From positions 56,154 through 120,153 of the forward strand of contig NZ_FOFS01000015.1 of the NCBI RefSeq assembly GCF_900111015.1: 64,000 nucleotides of DNA, given 5' to 3'. The notes beneath the pieces were generated by a model, which saw only the letters and a list, made by a program, of their open reading frames with translations, ran no database searches and was not told the origin of the DNA. Positions 46,002-55,223 of this stretch are shown here, one piece after another. The stretch is from Solimonas aquatica (GTDB taxonomy: Bacteria; Pseudomonadota; Gammaproteobacteria; Nevskiales; Nevskiaceae). Positions within the stretch are counted from its first letter, which is position 1, and each line of letters opens with the position of its first letter. The position numbers were made by a program, and so were the translations under genes.

Positions 46002-46910
46002 TCAGGGCAGGTCCGGCATCAAGGCAGTCGCTGAGTCGGACAGCAGACGTTCCAGCCGTTCCATGCGATGCCGGTGTGCGGTGGTGATGGCGTAGAAGTG
46101 TTCCTGCAGTTGTGGCGAGCGCCCGACGGTGACCAGCGTGCCGTTGCGCAGCTCGTCCTGCACCACCACCTCGGGCAGCACGGTCAGCCAGCCGCTGTCA
46201 CGGGCGATCAATCGCAGCATGGCCATGTCGTCCACTTCGGCGCGCAGCCTGGGCTTGACGCCAGCAGTGAGACAGAGCGCATCGAACTGCGCACGCAGGG
46301 TGTTGCGCGGTCCCGGCAGCGCCACATCCAGCTGATGCAGATCCTCGGGCACTCGCAGGCTGTGCCCCTGCCACCTGGCGGCAGGTCCCACCAGGCAGAT
46401 CGACAGGCTGCCCAGATAGCGGCAGTGCAGGGGACGGTCCGTGTCGGCGCTCACCGCCTCGTTGGCGAACACCAGGTCGAGCTGGTGTTGCAGCAGGCGC
46501 TGCAGCAGCAGTTCCAGCGAGCCGGATTCGAGGCTGAGGCTGACGCTGGGATCGCTCAGCAGCGGGCGTAGCCAGTTTTCCTGATAGTTGCGCGACAGGG
46601 TGGCGACGCTGCCCACGCGCAGGCGTTCCATGCCCTCGCCGCGCCCCTGCAGCCGGCCCAGCATCTCCTGGCCGAGGCCGAAGATGTTCTCGGCGTAGGA
46701 CAGCACCAGCTGTCCCGTATCGGTCAGCACCAGGCTGCGGCCCTTGCGCTCGAAGAGCGCTTCACCCAGGCGTTGCTCGAGCTGCCGGATCTGGGCGGAG
46801 AGCGCGGATTGCGCCAGGTGCAGCTCCTGCGCGGCGCGGGTCAGATGCCCCTGCTTGGCGACCGTCCAGAAGTAGTACAGGTGATGGAAATTCAGCTGCT
46901 GCAGATTCAT
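46002..46910 (-). CDS. LysR family regulator (NhaR-like), likely dab regulator
   Basis: A 302-aa LysR protein with helix-turn-helix LTRAAQELHLAQSALSAQIRQLEQRLGEALFER (about residues 23-55) and an NhaR-like N-terminus (MNLQQLNFHHLYYFW). It is divergent from dabB over a 97-bp gap. LysR genes are commonly linked to DAB operons, so control of dabBA is the simplest reading. An Na+/H+ response, as for NhaR, is the alternative. Confidence 0.88.
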   Translation of the reverse strand: MNLQQLNFHHLYYFWTVAKQGHLTRAAQELHLAQSALSAQIRQLEQRLGEALFERKGRSLVLTDTGQLVLSYAENIFGLGQEMLGRLQGRGEGMERLRVGSVATLSRNYQENWLRPLLSDPSVSLSLESGSLELLLQRLLQHQLDLVFANEAVSADTDRPLHCRYLGSLSICLVGPAARWQGHSLRVPEDLHQLDVALPGPRNTLRAQFDALCLTAGVKPRLRAEVDDMAMLRLIARDSGWLTVLPEVVVQDELRNGTLVTVGRSPQLQEHFYAITTAHRHRMERLERLLSDSATALMPDLP

Positions 46911-47007
46911 CGTTCCATTAAATAGATTGAAACGTTAGAAACAATGTATTTCACAGAATGATCGCCGGCAAGCAGTATTCACACAGGGTTTTCTCGGGAG
47001 TGGAACC

Positions 47008-48582
47008 GTGTCGGTCTGGTCTGCGCTTGTCTGGGTCTTGGCACTGATGCCGGTGCTGCTGATGCTGCTGCCCGCCCTGGCCGCTCGTGCCAGGCACGCC
47101 ACGCCGGGCCCGGTCTGGTCGCGCTTCGTGGTCTGTTCGGTTCTGGCCGGCGCCAGCGCGCTGTCGACCCTGCTGCTGGCGCTGTTCGCGCCGGCCGCCG
47201 GCGCGCTGCCGGGTCTGGAAGCCAGCGTGCTGGGCGCCAGCCTGGCGCTGCTGGTGCAGCTTCTGGGCACGGTGATCGGCGTGTTTTCCTCGCGCTATCT
47301 GCAGGGCGAGGCACGCCAGCCGGCTTATGTCGCGGCCTTCGCCGGCACCCTGGCCGGCGTGCAGCTGCTGTTGCTGGCCAATCACTGGCTGCTGCTGATT
47401 CTGAGCTGGGCAGTGCTGGGGCAGACGCTGCAGCGCTTGCTGTGTTTCTACCCGGAGCGGCCCTTTGCGCTGCTGGCGGCGCACAAGAAATTCATTGCCG
47501 ATCGTCTGGCGGATGTCCTGCTGCTGCTGGCCATGGTGCTGGCCTGGTGGCAGGTGGGCAGCGGCTCCTTTTCTGCGCTGTGGGCGCAGCTGCAGGCAAG
47601 CGGCGCCTCAACGGCCCTGCAGCTCAGTGCTGTCTGCCTGGTGCTGGCCGTGATTCTGCGCACCGCGCTGCTGCCGGTCCACGGCTGGCTGATCCAGGTG
47701 ATGGAAGCGCCCACGCCGGTATCGGCCTTGCTGCATGCCGGCGTGGTGAACCTGGGTGGCTTCGTGCTGATCCGCTTCGCGCCCCTGCTGGAAGCCGCGC
47801 CGGTCGCGCGCGGGCTGCTGCTGGTTTTCGGTCTGCTGACCGCGCTGCTCGCCGGCCTGGTCACGCTGACGCGCATCAGCATCAAGGTGCGGCTGGCCTG
47901 GAGCACGGTGGCGCAGATGGGCTTCATGCTGCTGGAGTGCGGGCTGGGACTGTACACGCTCGCGGCCCTGCATCTGATCGGTCACTCCCTGTACAAGGCG
48001 CACAGCTTCCTGGGTGCCTCCGGGGTGGTGCGGCAGACGCGGCTGCGCGAGCTGCGCGGCAGCGCCGCCCCGCTGGGCTGGAGCCTGCTGCTGGCGCCGC
48101 TGTGCTCGCTGCTGGTGGTGACGCTGTTGCCGCAGGCCCTGGGCGAATCGGTCTGGCCCTGGTGGTGGTGCGGCATCCTGGCCCTGGCCTGGGCGCCGCT
48201 GTTCTGGCAGGCGCCGCGCACGCCGCCGCAGGCGCCCTCGCATCTGCGCCGCGCCCTGTCGGGCCTGGGCATGGTGGCACTGCTCACCGCGCTGGCCTGG
48301 CTGGCGCATCGGCTGCCGCTGGGGCTGCAGGACCAGCCCGAGACCGCCTTCGGCATCGTGGCCCTGATCGGCATGGGCCTGATGTATGTCGGCCTGGCAC
48401 TCATTGAATGGCGGCCGCATTGGCTGGAAACCTGGCGGCGCTGGAGCTATGCCGGTTTCTACGTGGATGAGTTCTACACGCGCCTGGCGCTGCAGCTCTG
48501 GCCCAAGCCCTGGGCCGGCGCCGCCGCCTGGGCGCAGACCCCGAAACTGCAGGCCGCTGCCTCTGCCCCCGGGGCCGAGTGA
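47008..48582 (+). CDS. dabB: DabB, proton-channel-like subunit of DIC transporter
   Basis: A 524-aa membrane protein of the NuoL/MrpA proton-channel family, with about 13 hydrophobic helices. The signature region reads LLPVHGWLIQVMEAPTPVSALLHAGVVNLGGFVLIR, and the conserved Lys (HKKFIADRLADVLLL) is present. Found next to DabA it is the cation-driven partner of the inorganic-carbon pump, not a complex I subunit. GTG start at 47008 with GGGAGTG before it. The dabA gene begins around its stop. Confidence 0.92.
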   Translation: MSVWSALVWVLALMPVLLMLLPALAARARHATPGPVWSRFVVCSVLAGASALSTLLLALFAPAAGALPGLEASVLGASLALLVQLLGTVIGVFSSRYLQGEARQPAYVAAFAGTLAGVQLLLLANHWLLLILSWAVLGQTLQRLLCFYPERPFALLAAHKKFIADRLADVLLLLAMVLAWWQVGSGSFSALWAQLQASGASTALQLSAVCLVLAVILRTALLPVHGWLIQVMEAPTPVSALLHAGVVNLGGFVLIRFAPLLEAAPVARGLLLVFGLLTALLAGLVTLTRISIKVRLAWSTVAQMGFMLLECGLGLYTLAALHLIGHSLYKAHSFLGASGVVRQTRLRELRGSAAPLGWSLLLAPLCSLLVVTLLPQALGESVWPWWWCGILALAWAPLFWQAPRTPPQAPSHLRRALSGLGMVALLTALAWLAHRLPLGLQDQPETAFGIVALIGMGLMYVGLALIEWRPHWLETWRRWSYAGFYVDEFYTRLALQLWPKPWAGAAAWAQTPKLQAAASAPGAE

Positions 48583-48614
48583 AGTCTTCTTCAAACCGCT
48601 GCCAGGAGTTGCGG

Positions 48615-51143
48615 ATGCACACCTCAGAACCGGTCAGGCCCGAGCCGATCCTGGCGCACGACGCGCCGGATGCGGCCTTTGATGCACAGGTGGAAGCCGC
48701 CTGCGTCCGGGCCTGTGCGCGCATTGCGCCGAGCTGGCCGCTGGACCGCGCCATCGCCGTGAATCCGCACTGGGGCCGTATCGCCGGCAGCGTGCGCGAG
48801 GTGGCGGCGCGCATGGCGGTGCTGGCCGACATCCAGGTGCTGCCACCGCGCGAGTATCTGGCCCAGGCCTGGGGCGAGGGCCGGGTTTGCGCCGAGGACC
48901 TGCAGCAGGCGCTGGCGCAGCTGCCGGCGGCGCAGCAGGCCGGCCTGAGCGTGCCGGACTGCATCGCGGCATTGTCGCGGCCGCGCAGCCTGCCGCGCCT
49001 GCCACTGCTGATCGACGTGCTGGACGATGATGCGCAGCGCCACACGCGGCTGTCCTGGCGACAGGCGATCACGCATCAGGTGAGCCAGACCTGCGCGGCC
49101 TACTTCGATGAGGTGCAGGCCGATTGGCGGCCGGCGCGTGGCCAGGGTCTGTATGCCTTCTGGCGCCAGACGCTGGGTCTGGATCATGGCATCGGCGTGC
49201 TGATGGGTCTGCCCGAACTGGGTCGCCACATCCGCGCCCTGCCGGCCAGCCGTGAGCAGGCCGAGCGCTGGGTGCTGCGGCGTCTGGGGCTGCGGCCCGA
49301 GGTCTGGGCGGATTATCTGGAAGCAGTGCTGCTCACCGTCAACGGCTGGGCTTCCTGGTGTGCCTATCGCGCCTGGCAGGCGCGGCTGGCGGGTGGCAGC
49401 GATGGGCATCTGCGCGATCTGCTCGCAATCCGTCTGGCCTGGGGCGCGATTCTGCTGGAATGCAAGGACGCCGCTGCGGCGCAGCGTGCCTTCGGCGCCC
49501 TGCAGGCACAGTGGCGACAGGCGCCGGCCCTGCTGCAGCAGGCCGAATCGCTGTTGCAAGTGGATGAGGTCTGGCAGCTGGCGCTGGAGCTTGGCTATCA
49601 GCGCCAGCTGCGCCAGCGCCTGCAGGCCGCTGCCTTGGCACAGGCGCCGGCAACGGTGGCCGCGCCGATGATCGAAGTGCAGGCCGCGTTCTGCATCGAT
49701 GTGCGCAGCGAGCCGCTGCGCCGCGCGCTGGAAGCGGTATGGCCCGCGATCCAGACCATCGGCTTCGCCGGCTTCTTCGGCCTGCCCATTGCGTACACGC
49801 CGCTGGGCACGGCGGCACGGCGCCCGCAGCTGCCGGGCTTTTTTGCGCCGGCCATGGAAGTGGGCGACCAGATCGAATCCACCGACGCCAAGTCCGATGC
49901 ACAGCTGCACGAGCAGGCACAGGTGGCGCGGGCGCGGCATTTCGCGCGCTCGGAGCAGTGGCGTGCCGGCAATCGCTGGCCCAGCGCGGCCTTCTCTTAT
50001 GTAGAGGCCGCCGGCGTCGGCTATCTGGGCAAGCTGCGGCACTGGCTGTGGCCGGGCGCCAAGGCTCGCCACAGCGATGACCTCGCCGGGCTGCCGTCGG
50101 CGTATCAGGGTCTCTGCCGGCCGACGCTGCTGGGCCTGGATGCCGACGCGCGGCTGCAACTGGCGCGCCGCGTGCTGCATGCCATGGGCCTGGAGCAGAA
50201 TCTCGCGCCGCTGGTGTTGCTGGTGGGGCACGGCAGCCAGAGTGCCAACAATGCCCAGGCGGCTGCGCTGGACTGCGGTGCCTGCTGCGGCCAGAGCGGT
50301 GAAGTCAACGCGCGTGCGCTGGCGCGTCTGCTCAACGAGCCGGCGCTGCGCGAAGGCCTGCGCGCGCAGGGCCTGCACATTCCCGATGACACCGCCTTCG
50401 TGGCCTGCCTGCACAACACCACCACGGATGAGATCGAAGGCTTCGACCTGGACCTGTTGCCGCCGGCCGCGCTGGCGCGCTGGCAGCGACTGCAGCCGGT
50501 GTTGGCGCAGGCCTGCGACCAGCTGCGCCGGGAGCGCGCGCCGCGCCTGGGGCTGGACCCGGCGCAGGCGGCCGACAAGCTGTTGCTGCAACTGCGCCGG
50601 CGCGCCAACGACGGTGCGCAGACGCGTCCGGAATGGGGGCTGGCCGGCAACGCAGCCTTCATCATCGCGCCGCGCCAGCGCAGCCTGGGCGCGCGACTGG
50701 ACGGCCGCTGCTTCCTGCATGACTACGACAGCGCGCGGGACGCCGACGGCGGCGTGCTGGAACTGCTGATGACCGCACCGATGCTGGTCACGCACTGGAT
50801 CAACTGGCAGTACCACGCTTCCAGCTGCGATCCCCGGCGCCTGGGCAGCGGCAACAAGCTGCTGCACAACGTGGTGGGCGGCGCGCTGGGCGTGTTCGAG
50901 GGCAATGGCGGTGATCTGCGCATCGGCCTGTCGTGGCAGTCCGTGCACGATGGCGAGCGGCTCGTGCACGAGCCGCTGCGCCTGACCGTGCTCATCGATG
51001 CGCCGCGCGCCGCCATCGGCGCCGTGATCGCGCGCCACGAGCTGCTGCAGCAGTTGCTCGACAACGGCTGGCTGCACCTCTGGCGTTTCGAGGGCGAGGA
51101 CTTCGAACGCTATGCGCCGGCAGGCTGGGTGGCGGCGCTCTAG
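48615..51143 (+). CDS. dabA: DabA, beta-carbonic-anhydrase-like subunit (DUF2309)
   Basis: An 842-aa cytoplasmic protein of the DUF2309/PF10070 family, paired with DabB for vectorial conversion of CO2 to bicarbonate. The zinc site is intact: Cys360 and Asp362 (FCIDVRSEP), His539 (GHGSQSANN) and Cys554 (LDCGACCG). The 15-residue His-Cys spacing equals that of the Halothiobacillus protein. I chose the ATG at 48615 because AGGAG precedes it; a GTG at 48579 overlapping the dabB stop is possible. Its stop overlaps the convergent ligase gene stop (CTAG). Confidence 0.93.
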   Translation: MHTSEPVRPEPILAHDAPDAAFDAQVEAACVRACARIAPSWPLDRAIAVNPHWGRIAGSVREVAARMAVLADIQVLPPREYLAQAWGEGRVCAEDLQQALAQLPAAQQAGLSVPDCIAALSRPRSLPRLPLLIDVLDDDAQRHTRLSWRQAITHQVSQTCAAYFDEVQADWRPARGQGLYAFWRQTLGLDHGIGVLMGLPELGRHIRALPASREQAERWVLRRLGLRPEVWADYLEAVLLTVNGWASWCAYRAWQARLAGGSDGHLRDLLAIRLAWGAILLECKDAAAAQRAFGALQAQWRQAPALLQQAESLLQVDEVWQLALELGYQRQLRQRLQAAALAQAPATVAAPMIEVQAAFCIDVRSEPLRRALEAVWPAIQTIGFAGFFGLPIAYTPLGTAARRPQLPGFFAPAMEVGDQIESTDAKSDAQLHEQAQVARARHFARSEQWRAGNRWPSAAFSYVEAAGVGYLGKLRHWLWPGAKARHSDDLAGLPSAYQGLCRPTLLGLDADARLQLARRVLHAMGLEQNLAPLVLLVGHGSQSANNAQAAALDCGACCGQSGEVNARALARLLNEPALREGLRAQGLHIPDDTAFVACLHNTTTDEIEGFDLDLLPPAALARWQRLQPVLAQACDQLRRERAPRLGLDPAQAADKLLLQLRRRANDGAQTRPEWGLAGNAAFIIAPRQRSLGARLDGRCFLHDYDSARDADGGVLELLMTAPMLVTHWINWQYHASSCDPRRLGSGNKLLHNVVGGALGVFEGNGGDLRIGLSWQSVHDGERLVHEPLRLTVLIDAPRAAIGAVIARHELLQQLLDNGWLHLWRFEGEDFERYAPAGWVAAL

Positions 51144-52636
51144 CTCGCGAACACCTTCTTCACCTCGCGCCGCAGCAGCTTGCCCATCTCGTTGTAGGGC
51201 AGCGCCGGCAGCACGGCGATCTTCTCCGGCACGCGCGAGGAGCGCAGGCGGTTCTTGATCAGGTTGCGCAGTTCCTCGTCGCTGGGCCGCGGCTGTTCCG
51301 GCTTGAGCGCGATGGCGATGCCCACGGCCTCGCCCCATTCCACGGAGGGCACGGCCACGGCGGCGGCATCGGCGATCGCCGGATGCGTCATCAGCACGTC
51401 CTCGATCTCGCCGGGCGAGATGTTCTCGCCGCCGCGCACGATCACGTCGTCGGCACGGCCGGCCAGGAACAGATAGCCCTCGGCGTCGAGATAGCCGGCG
51501 TCACGGGTCGGGAACCAGCCCTCGGCATCCAGGGCCTTGCGTTCCTTGTACTCGCCGGAGACCTGCTCGCCACGCACATAGATTTCGCCGCGCTCGCCGG
51601 CCGGCAGCACGCGGCCTTCCTCGTCGCGGATCTGCAGCTCGATGGTCGGCAGCGGCTTGCCCACCGAGGCCAGGCGCGCACGCACCGCCGGGTCCTGCGA
51701 GCGCTGCGCATTGCGATGGTCTTCGGGGCCGAGCAGGGCGATGGTGGAGCTGGTTTCGGTCAGGCCGTAAGCATTGGTGAAGCCGGTGGCGGGGAACAGT
51801 TCCAGCGCGCGCTCGATCAGTTCCAGCGGCATGCGGCCGCCGCCATAGGCCAGCGCCTGCAGGCCGGAGAGGTCCGGGCGCAGGCCGGCGTCCATGCGCG
51901 CGATGATGCGCGCCAGCATGGTCGGCACCACGAAGGCATTGCTCACCCGCTCGCCGGACGCGAGGTTCAGCCAGGCATCCGGATCGAAGGCCGGCAGCAG
52001 CACGATCTTGCGCATCGCGTAGATCGAGCTCATCAGCGCGGCGATGCCGGCGATGTGGTACGGCGGCACGCAGACCAGCGCGCCTTCGGCGGCATCGGCG
52101 GAGGCGAACTCCACGGTGCCGAGAATGTAGGAGAGCAGATTGCCGTGACGCAGCAGCGCGGCCTTCGGCGCGGCGGTGGTACCGCTGGTGAAGATCTGCA
52201 CGGCGATGCTCTCGCCGTGCTCCTCGGCCTCGCCGGCTTCGGCGCCCAGGCGCTCGGCCTCGGCCACGAACTCGGAGCGGCTCACGGTCTTGTGGCCTTG
52301 ATCGGGGTTCAGGCGCTGCACGCGCGCCACGTCGCCGATCAGGTAGGCCGGGGCGATGCGCTGCAGCAGCGCGGCGAGATCGGCATCGGCCAGACGGTAG
52401 TTGAGCGGCACGTAGGGCACGCCGGCCAGGGCCGCGCCGAACAGCGCGATGGCGGCGGCCTCGCTGCTCTCGTCGAGCAGCCCGACATGGCTGCAGCCTG
52501 CCGTCTTGATGGCGGCGGCGGCGCCGTGCGCGGCGCGCCACAGCGCGGAGTAGGACCAGCGACGGCCGTCGCAGACCAGACCGATGCGATCCGGCTCGGC
52601 ATCGGCCGCCATTTGCAGCAGTAGCGAGATATTCAT
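51140..52636 (-). CDS. Class I adenylate-forming acyl-CoA ligase
   Basis: A 498-aa AMP-binding enzyme. The phosphate loop is IFTSGTTAAPKAALLRHGN, the adenine motif YGLTETSS, the hinge GYLFLAGRADDVIVRGGENISPGEIED, and the C-terminal catalytic Lys lies in NEMGKLLRREV. It should activate a carboxylic acid with ATP and CoA. Length and motifs fit the FadD3/FadD13-like type. The start at 52636 follows homology (MNISLLLQM). It sits 11 bp downstream of a small unknown gene and in the same direction as the CoA transferase, so the three form one operon. Confidence 0.88.
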   Translation of the reverse strand: MNISLLLQMAADAEPDRIGLVCDGRRWSYSALWRAAHGAAAAIKTAGCSHVGLLDESSEAAAIALFGAALAGVPYVPLNYRLADADLAALLQRIAPAYLIGDVARVQRLNPDQGHKTVSRSEFVAEAERLGAEAGEAEEHGESIAVQIFTSGTTAAPKAALLRHGNLLSYILGTVEFASADAAEGALVCVPPYHIAGIAALMSSIYAMRKIVLLPAFDPDAWLNLASGERVSNAFVVPTMLARIIARMDAGLRPDLSGLQALAYGGGRMPLELIERALELFPATGFTNAYGLTETSSTIALLGPEDHRNAQRSQDPAVRARLASVGKPLPTIELQIRDEEGRVLPAGERGEIYVRGEQVSGEYKERKALDAEGWFPTRDAGYLDAEGYLFLAGRADDVIVRGGENISPGEIEDVLMTHPAIADAAAVAVPSVEWGEAVGIAIALKPEQPRPSDEELRNLIKNRLRSSRVPEKIAVLPALPYNEMGKLLRREVKKVFAS

Positions 52637-52647
52637 CGGCGGGACTT

Positions 52648-52950
52648 TTAGTCGGAGGAGGGCAGGGGCTTGGCTTCCTTGAGCTGCAGGGGCGCGCCGG
52701 CAATCGACAGCGAACCCTGGCCCGCCTTCACGCACAGCAGTTCGATGTTGCCGGCGCTGTCCACATAGCGCTTGCCGATCTTGCTGCCTTCGGCAAAGCC
52801 GGGATTGAGCGTGCCACGCTCGCCGGGCTTCTCCGACATCGGCGCGCCGCCGCATTCCACCACCACATTGCTGCCGCGAATCACCATCACCTCGGTGTCG
52901 CAGACCGTACTCTTGAGCTTGATTCCCGGTTTCATATTGCTCTCATCCAT
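52648..52950 (-). CDS. Small conserved-looking protein of unknown function
   Basis: A 100-aa soluble protein without signal peptide or helices. It has two Cys (VCDTEVMVIRGSNVVVECGG) in a beta-like N-terminal half and GSKIGKRYVDSAGNIELLCVKAG in the middle. No family recognised with confidence. It starts 3 bp after the CoA-transferase stop and ends 11 bp before the ligase start, so it is surely translated with them and may belong to the same pathway. Confidence 0.7.
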   Translation of the reverse strand: MDESNMKPGIKLKSTVCDTEVMVIRGSNVVVECGGAPMSEKPGERGTLNPGFAEGSKIGKRYVDSAGNIELLCVKAGQGSLSIAGAPLQLKEAKPLPSSD

Positions 52951-52953
52951 GCC

Positions 52954-54180
52954 TCAGGCGATGGCGCCCATGGCCTTGAGCTTCTCGATGCGCTCCCACT
53001 CCAGGCCCAGTTCCATCAGAAAGGTTTCAGTATGTTCCGAGGCCTGCGGCGCGCGCGTCGTCTGAACGGGTTGGTGGTTGAACTGCACCGGTCCGCGCAC
53101 CAGCTTGATCGGCTTGCCGCCGTCGGCGGATTCCACCTCGAACAGCATGTCGTTGGCCAGGGCCTGCTCGTCGCTGGCCAGGTCCAGCAGGCTCTGCACC
53201 GGCGCCCACTGGCCCTTCATGGTCTTCAGGTGCTGGCGCCAGTATTCGAAGGGCTTGGCCGCGAACGCCGCCGCCACCCGCTCGCCCACTTCCTTCCAGT
53301 TCTGCATCAGTGATTTGGTGTCGGCAAAGCGCGGGTCGTCGGCCAGCTCCGGAATGCCCAGGTGGGTGAAGGTGTCGCGGATCACCGGGCCCGGCGTGAG
53401 GATGCACAGATTGATGGTGCCGCCATCGGCGGTCTGGTAGTTGCCGTTGAAGGGGTTGCCGGGATTGCCGCCCACGGAGGGCATGCGGTTGCGCATCACC
53501 TGGCCGTAGTCGATGCCCATGTCCACCGAGGTGCCGGCCGCCCACCAGGCGGTGCTGAGCAGGGACACGTCCAGCTCCACGGCCTCGCCGGTGCGTTCGC
53601 GATGGAACAGCGCGGCGGAAATGCCGCCGGCGATGTTCATGCCGCCGATGGAATCGCCGAAGGCCGGAATGCCCTGCGGCAGCGGACCGCCCAGTTCCGG
53701 CGGCGACATGGTGTAGCCGATGCCGCTGCGCGACCAGAACGCGGTGCCGTCGAAGCCGCCCACATCACGCTCCGGCCCCTTGTCGCCGTAGGCGCTGCCG
53801 CGCGCGTAAATGATCCTGGGATTGGCCTTGCGGATGTGCTCGACGTCGAACTTGAACTTCTGCCGCTGCGAGGGCAGGTAATTGGTCAGGAACACATCGG
53901 CGGTCTTGGCGATTTCATAGAGCAGCTCGGCGCCTTCGGCGGTGGTGATGTCGATGCCGACACTGCGCTTGCCGCGATTGGGATGCTCCATGAACGGGCT
54001 GCGGTTCGGGTCCACCTTGATGCCGCCCAGATTGATGAAGCCGCGCTGCGTATCGCCGCGTACCGGATGCTCCACCTTGATCACGTCCGCGCCCCAGTCG
54101 GCGAGGATCGCGCCGGCGGCGGGAACAAAGGTGAACTGCGCCACTTCCAGGACCCGCACGCCCTTCATTACCTGCGTCAT
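52954..54180 (-). CDS. CaiB/BaiF family CoA transferase
   Basis: A 408-aa family III CoA transferase. VLEVAQFTFVPAAGAILADWGADVIKVEHP and the aspartate nucleophile region (GFDGTAFWSRSGIGY, then GDSIGG) are typical. It moves CoA between acyl-CoA and a free acid. The ATG at 54180 has GGAGGAG upstream. It is first in the ligase operon and divergent from an SDR gene. Confidence 0.9.
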   Translation of the reverse strand: MTQVMKGVRVLEVAQFTFVPAAGAILADWGADVIKVEHPVRGDTQRGFINLGGIKVDPNRSPFMEHPNRGKRSVGIDITTAEGAELLYEIAKTADVFLTNYLPSQRQKFKFDVEHIRKANPRIIYARGSAYGDKGPERDVGGFDGTAFWSRSGIGYTMSPPELGGPLPQGIPAFGDSIGGMNIAGGISAALFHRERTGEAVELDVSLLSTAWWAAGTSVDMGIDYGQVMRNRMPSVGGNPGNPFNGNYQTADGGTINLCILTPGPVIRDTFTHLGIPELADDPRFADTKSLMQNWKEVGERVAAAFAAKPFEYWRQHLKTMKGQWAPVQSLLDLASDEQALANDMLFEVESADGGKPIKLVRGPVQFNHQPVQTTRAPQASEHTETFLMELGLEWERIEKLKAMGAIA

Positions 54181-54222
54181 AGTCGCTCCTCCATCGTGAA
54201 CCGTCATGGGCGCCCGCATCCC

Positions 54223-54251
54223 TTGACGAAGTAATCAACGCTGGTGATTAT
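54223..54251 (+). promoter_or_regulatory. Promoter of the SDR gene with internal operator
   Basis: TTGACG (54223-54228), 17 bp, GATTAT (54246-54251), a good sigma70 pair pointing to the SDR start at 54375. The operator-like site 54234-54251 (ATCAACG-CTGG-TGATTAT) fits between and over the -10. It matches 11 of 14 arm positions of the site at 57576-57593. A perfect 6-7-6 palindrome TAATCA/TGATTA (54232-54250) is superimposed. Confidence 0.6.
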
Positions 54252-54374
54252 AACCAACTCATGCCCTGCCGATTGCGCAAAAACATTGGCATTCGGCGCA
54301 CATTTCTATCCACCAGGGCAGTCGCGGACGCAGTCTCGCAAGAACAGCGCGACGCTTGATGAGGAGAGCAGTTC

Positions 54375-55154
54375 ATGAAGCTTGATGCCACGCTGTCGGC
54401 GGTGGTCACCGGTGGTGCTTCCGGCCTGGGTCTGGCCACGGTCAAGGCCTTGCGCGCCGCCGGCGTGAAGGTCGCGATTTTCGATTTCAACGAAGACACC
54501 GGCCGCAAGGCGGCAGAGGAGACCGGCGCTGTCTTCTGTCAGTGCGACGTCACCAGCGACGCCAGCGTCGATGCGGCCTTTGCCGCCGCGCGTGCCGCCA
54601 ACGGTCAGGAGCGCGTGCTGGTCAGCTGTGCCGGCGGCGGCAATGCCGTGGCCACCGCGCGTCGCGACAAGAACACGGGCGAGATCAAGATTTTCCCCTC
54701 CGACCAGTTCGAATCGGTGCTGCGCCTCAACACCGTGGGCACCTTCCGCTGCATCACCCGTGCGGCAGCCGGCATGATGACGCTGGCGCCGGTGGACGGT
54801 GAGCGCGGCGTGCTGATCAACACCGCCTCGGCGGCGGCCAGCGAAGGTCAGATGGGCCAGGCGGCGTACTCGGCGGCCAAGGCCGGCATCGTCGGCATGA
54901 CCCTGACCATCGCCCGCGACCTGTCGCGCGAGGGCATCCGTTGCAACACCATCCAGCCCGGCATCTTCAACACCCCGGCCATGGCGCGCGCGCCGGCGCA
55001 GATGCTGGAAGCGCTCGGCGCCATGGTGCCGTTCCCGCCGCGCCTGGGTCGCGGCGAGGAATACGCCAGCATGGCCCTGGAGATCATCCGCAACACCTAC
55101 CTCAACGGCGAGACCATCCGTCTGGACGGTGCCATCCGCATGCAGCCGCGCTGA
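54375..55154 (+). CDS. SDR, 3-hydroxyacyl-CoA dehydrogenase type 2-like
   Basis: A 259-aa classical SDR. GGASGLGLATVKAL, CAGGGNAVATA, Ser in INTASAAASEGQ and YSAAK are present. The pattern, with an inserted loop before the active site, is that of HSD10/3-hydroxyacyl-CoA dehydrogenase type II. It would oxidise a 3-hydroxyacyl-CoA to the ketoacyl-CoA for the thiolase encoded next door. GAGGAG before the ATG. Confidence 0.88.
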   Translation: MKLDATLSAVVTGGASGLGLATVKALRAAGVKVAIFDFNEDTGRKAAEETGAVFCQCDVTSDASVDAAFAAARAANGQERVLVSCAGGGNAVATARRDKNTGEIKIFPSDQFESVLRLNTVGTFRCITRAAAGMMTLAPVDGERGVLINTASAAASEGQMGQAAYSAAKAGIVGMTLTIARDLSREGIRCNTIQPGIFNTPAMARAPAQMLEALGAMVPFPPRLGRGEEYASMALEIIRNTYLNGETIRLDGAIRMQPR

Positions 55155-55170
55155 GCAGGCGCAGGGCATG

Positions 55171-55204
55171 AAAAACGCCGCGACCGGCAGCCGGTCGCGG
55201 CGTT
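55171..55204 (-). terminator. Terminator between SDR and thiolase genes
   Basis: Stem AACGCCGCGACCGGC/GCCGGTCGCGGCGTT with a tiny loop. On the minus strand it is followed by TTTTT, so it ends the thiolase transcript. On the plus strand the tail is weaker. Confidence 0.85.
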
Positions 55205-55223
55205 CTGTCTTGCGGCGCCTGCC

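Noticed and set aside
48624..51338. Long antisense frame opposite dabA
   Set aside because: Shadow of dabA with unnatural composition.
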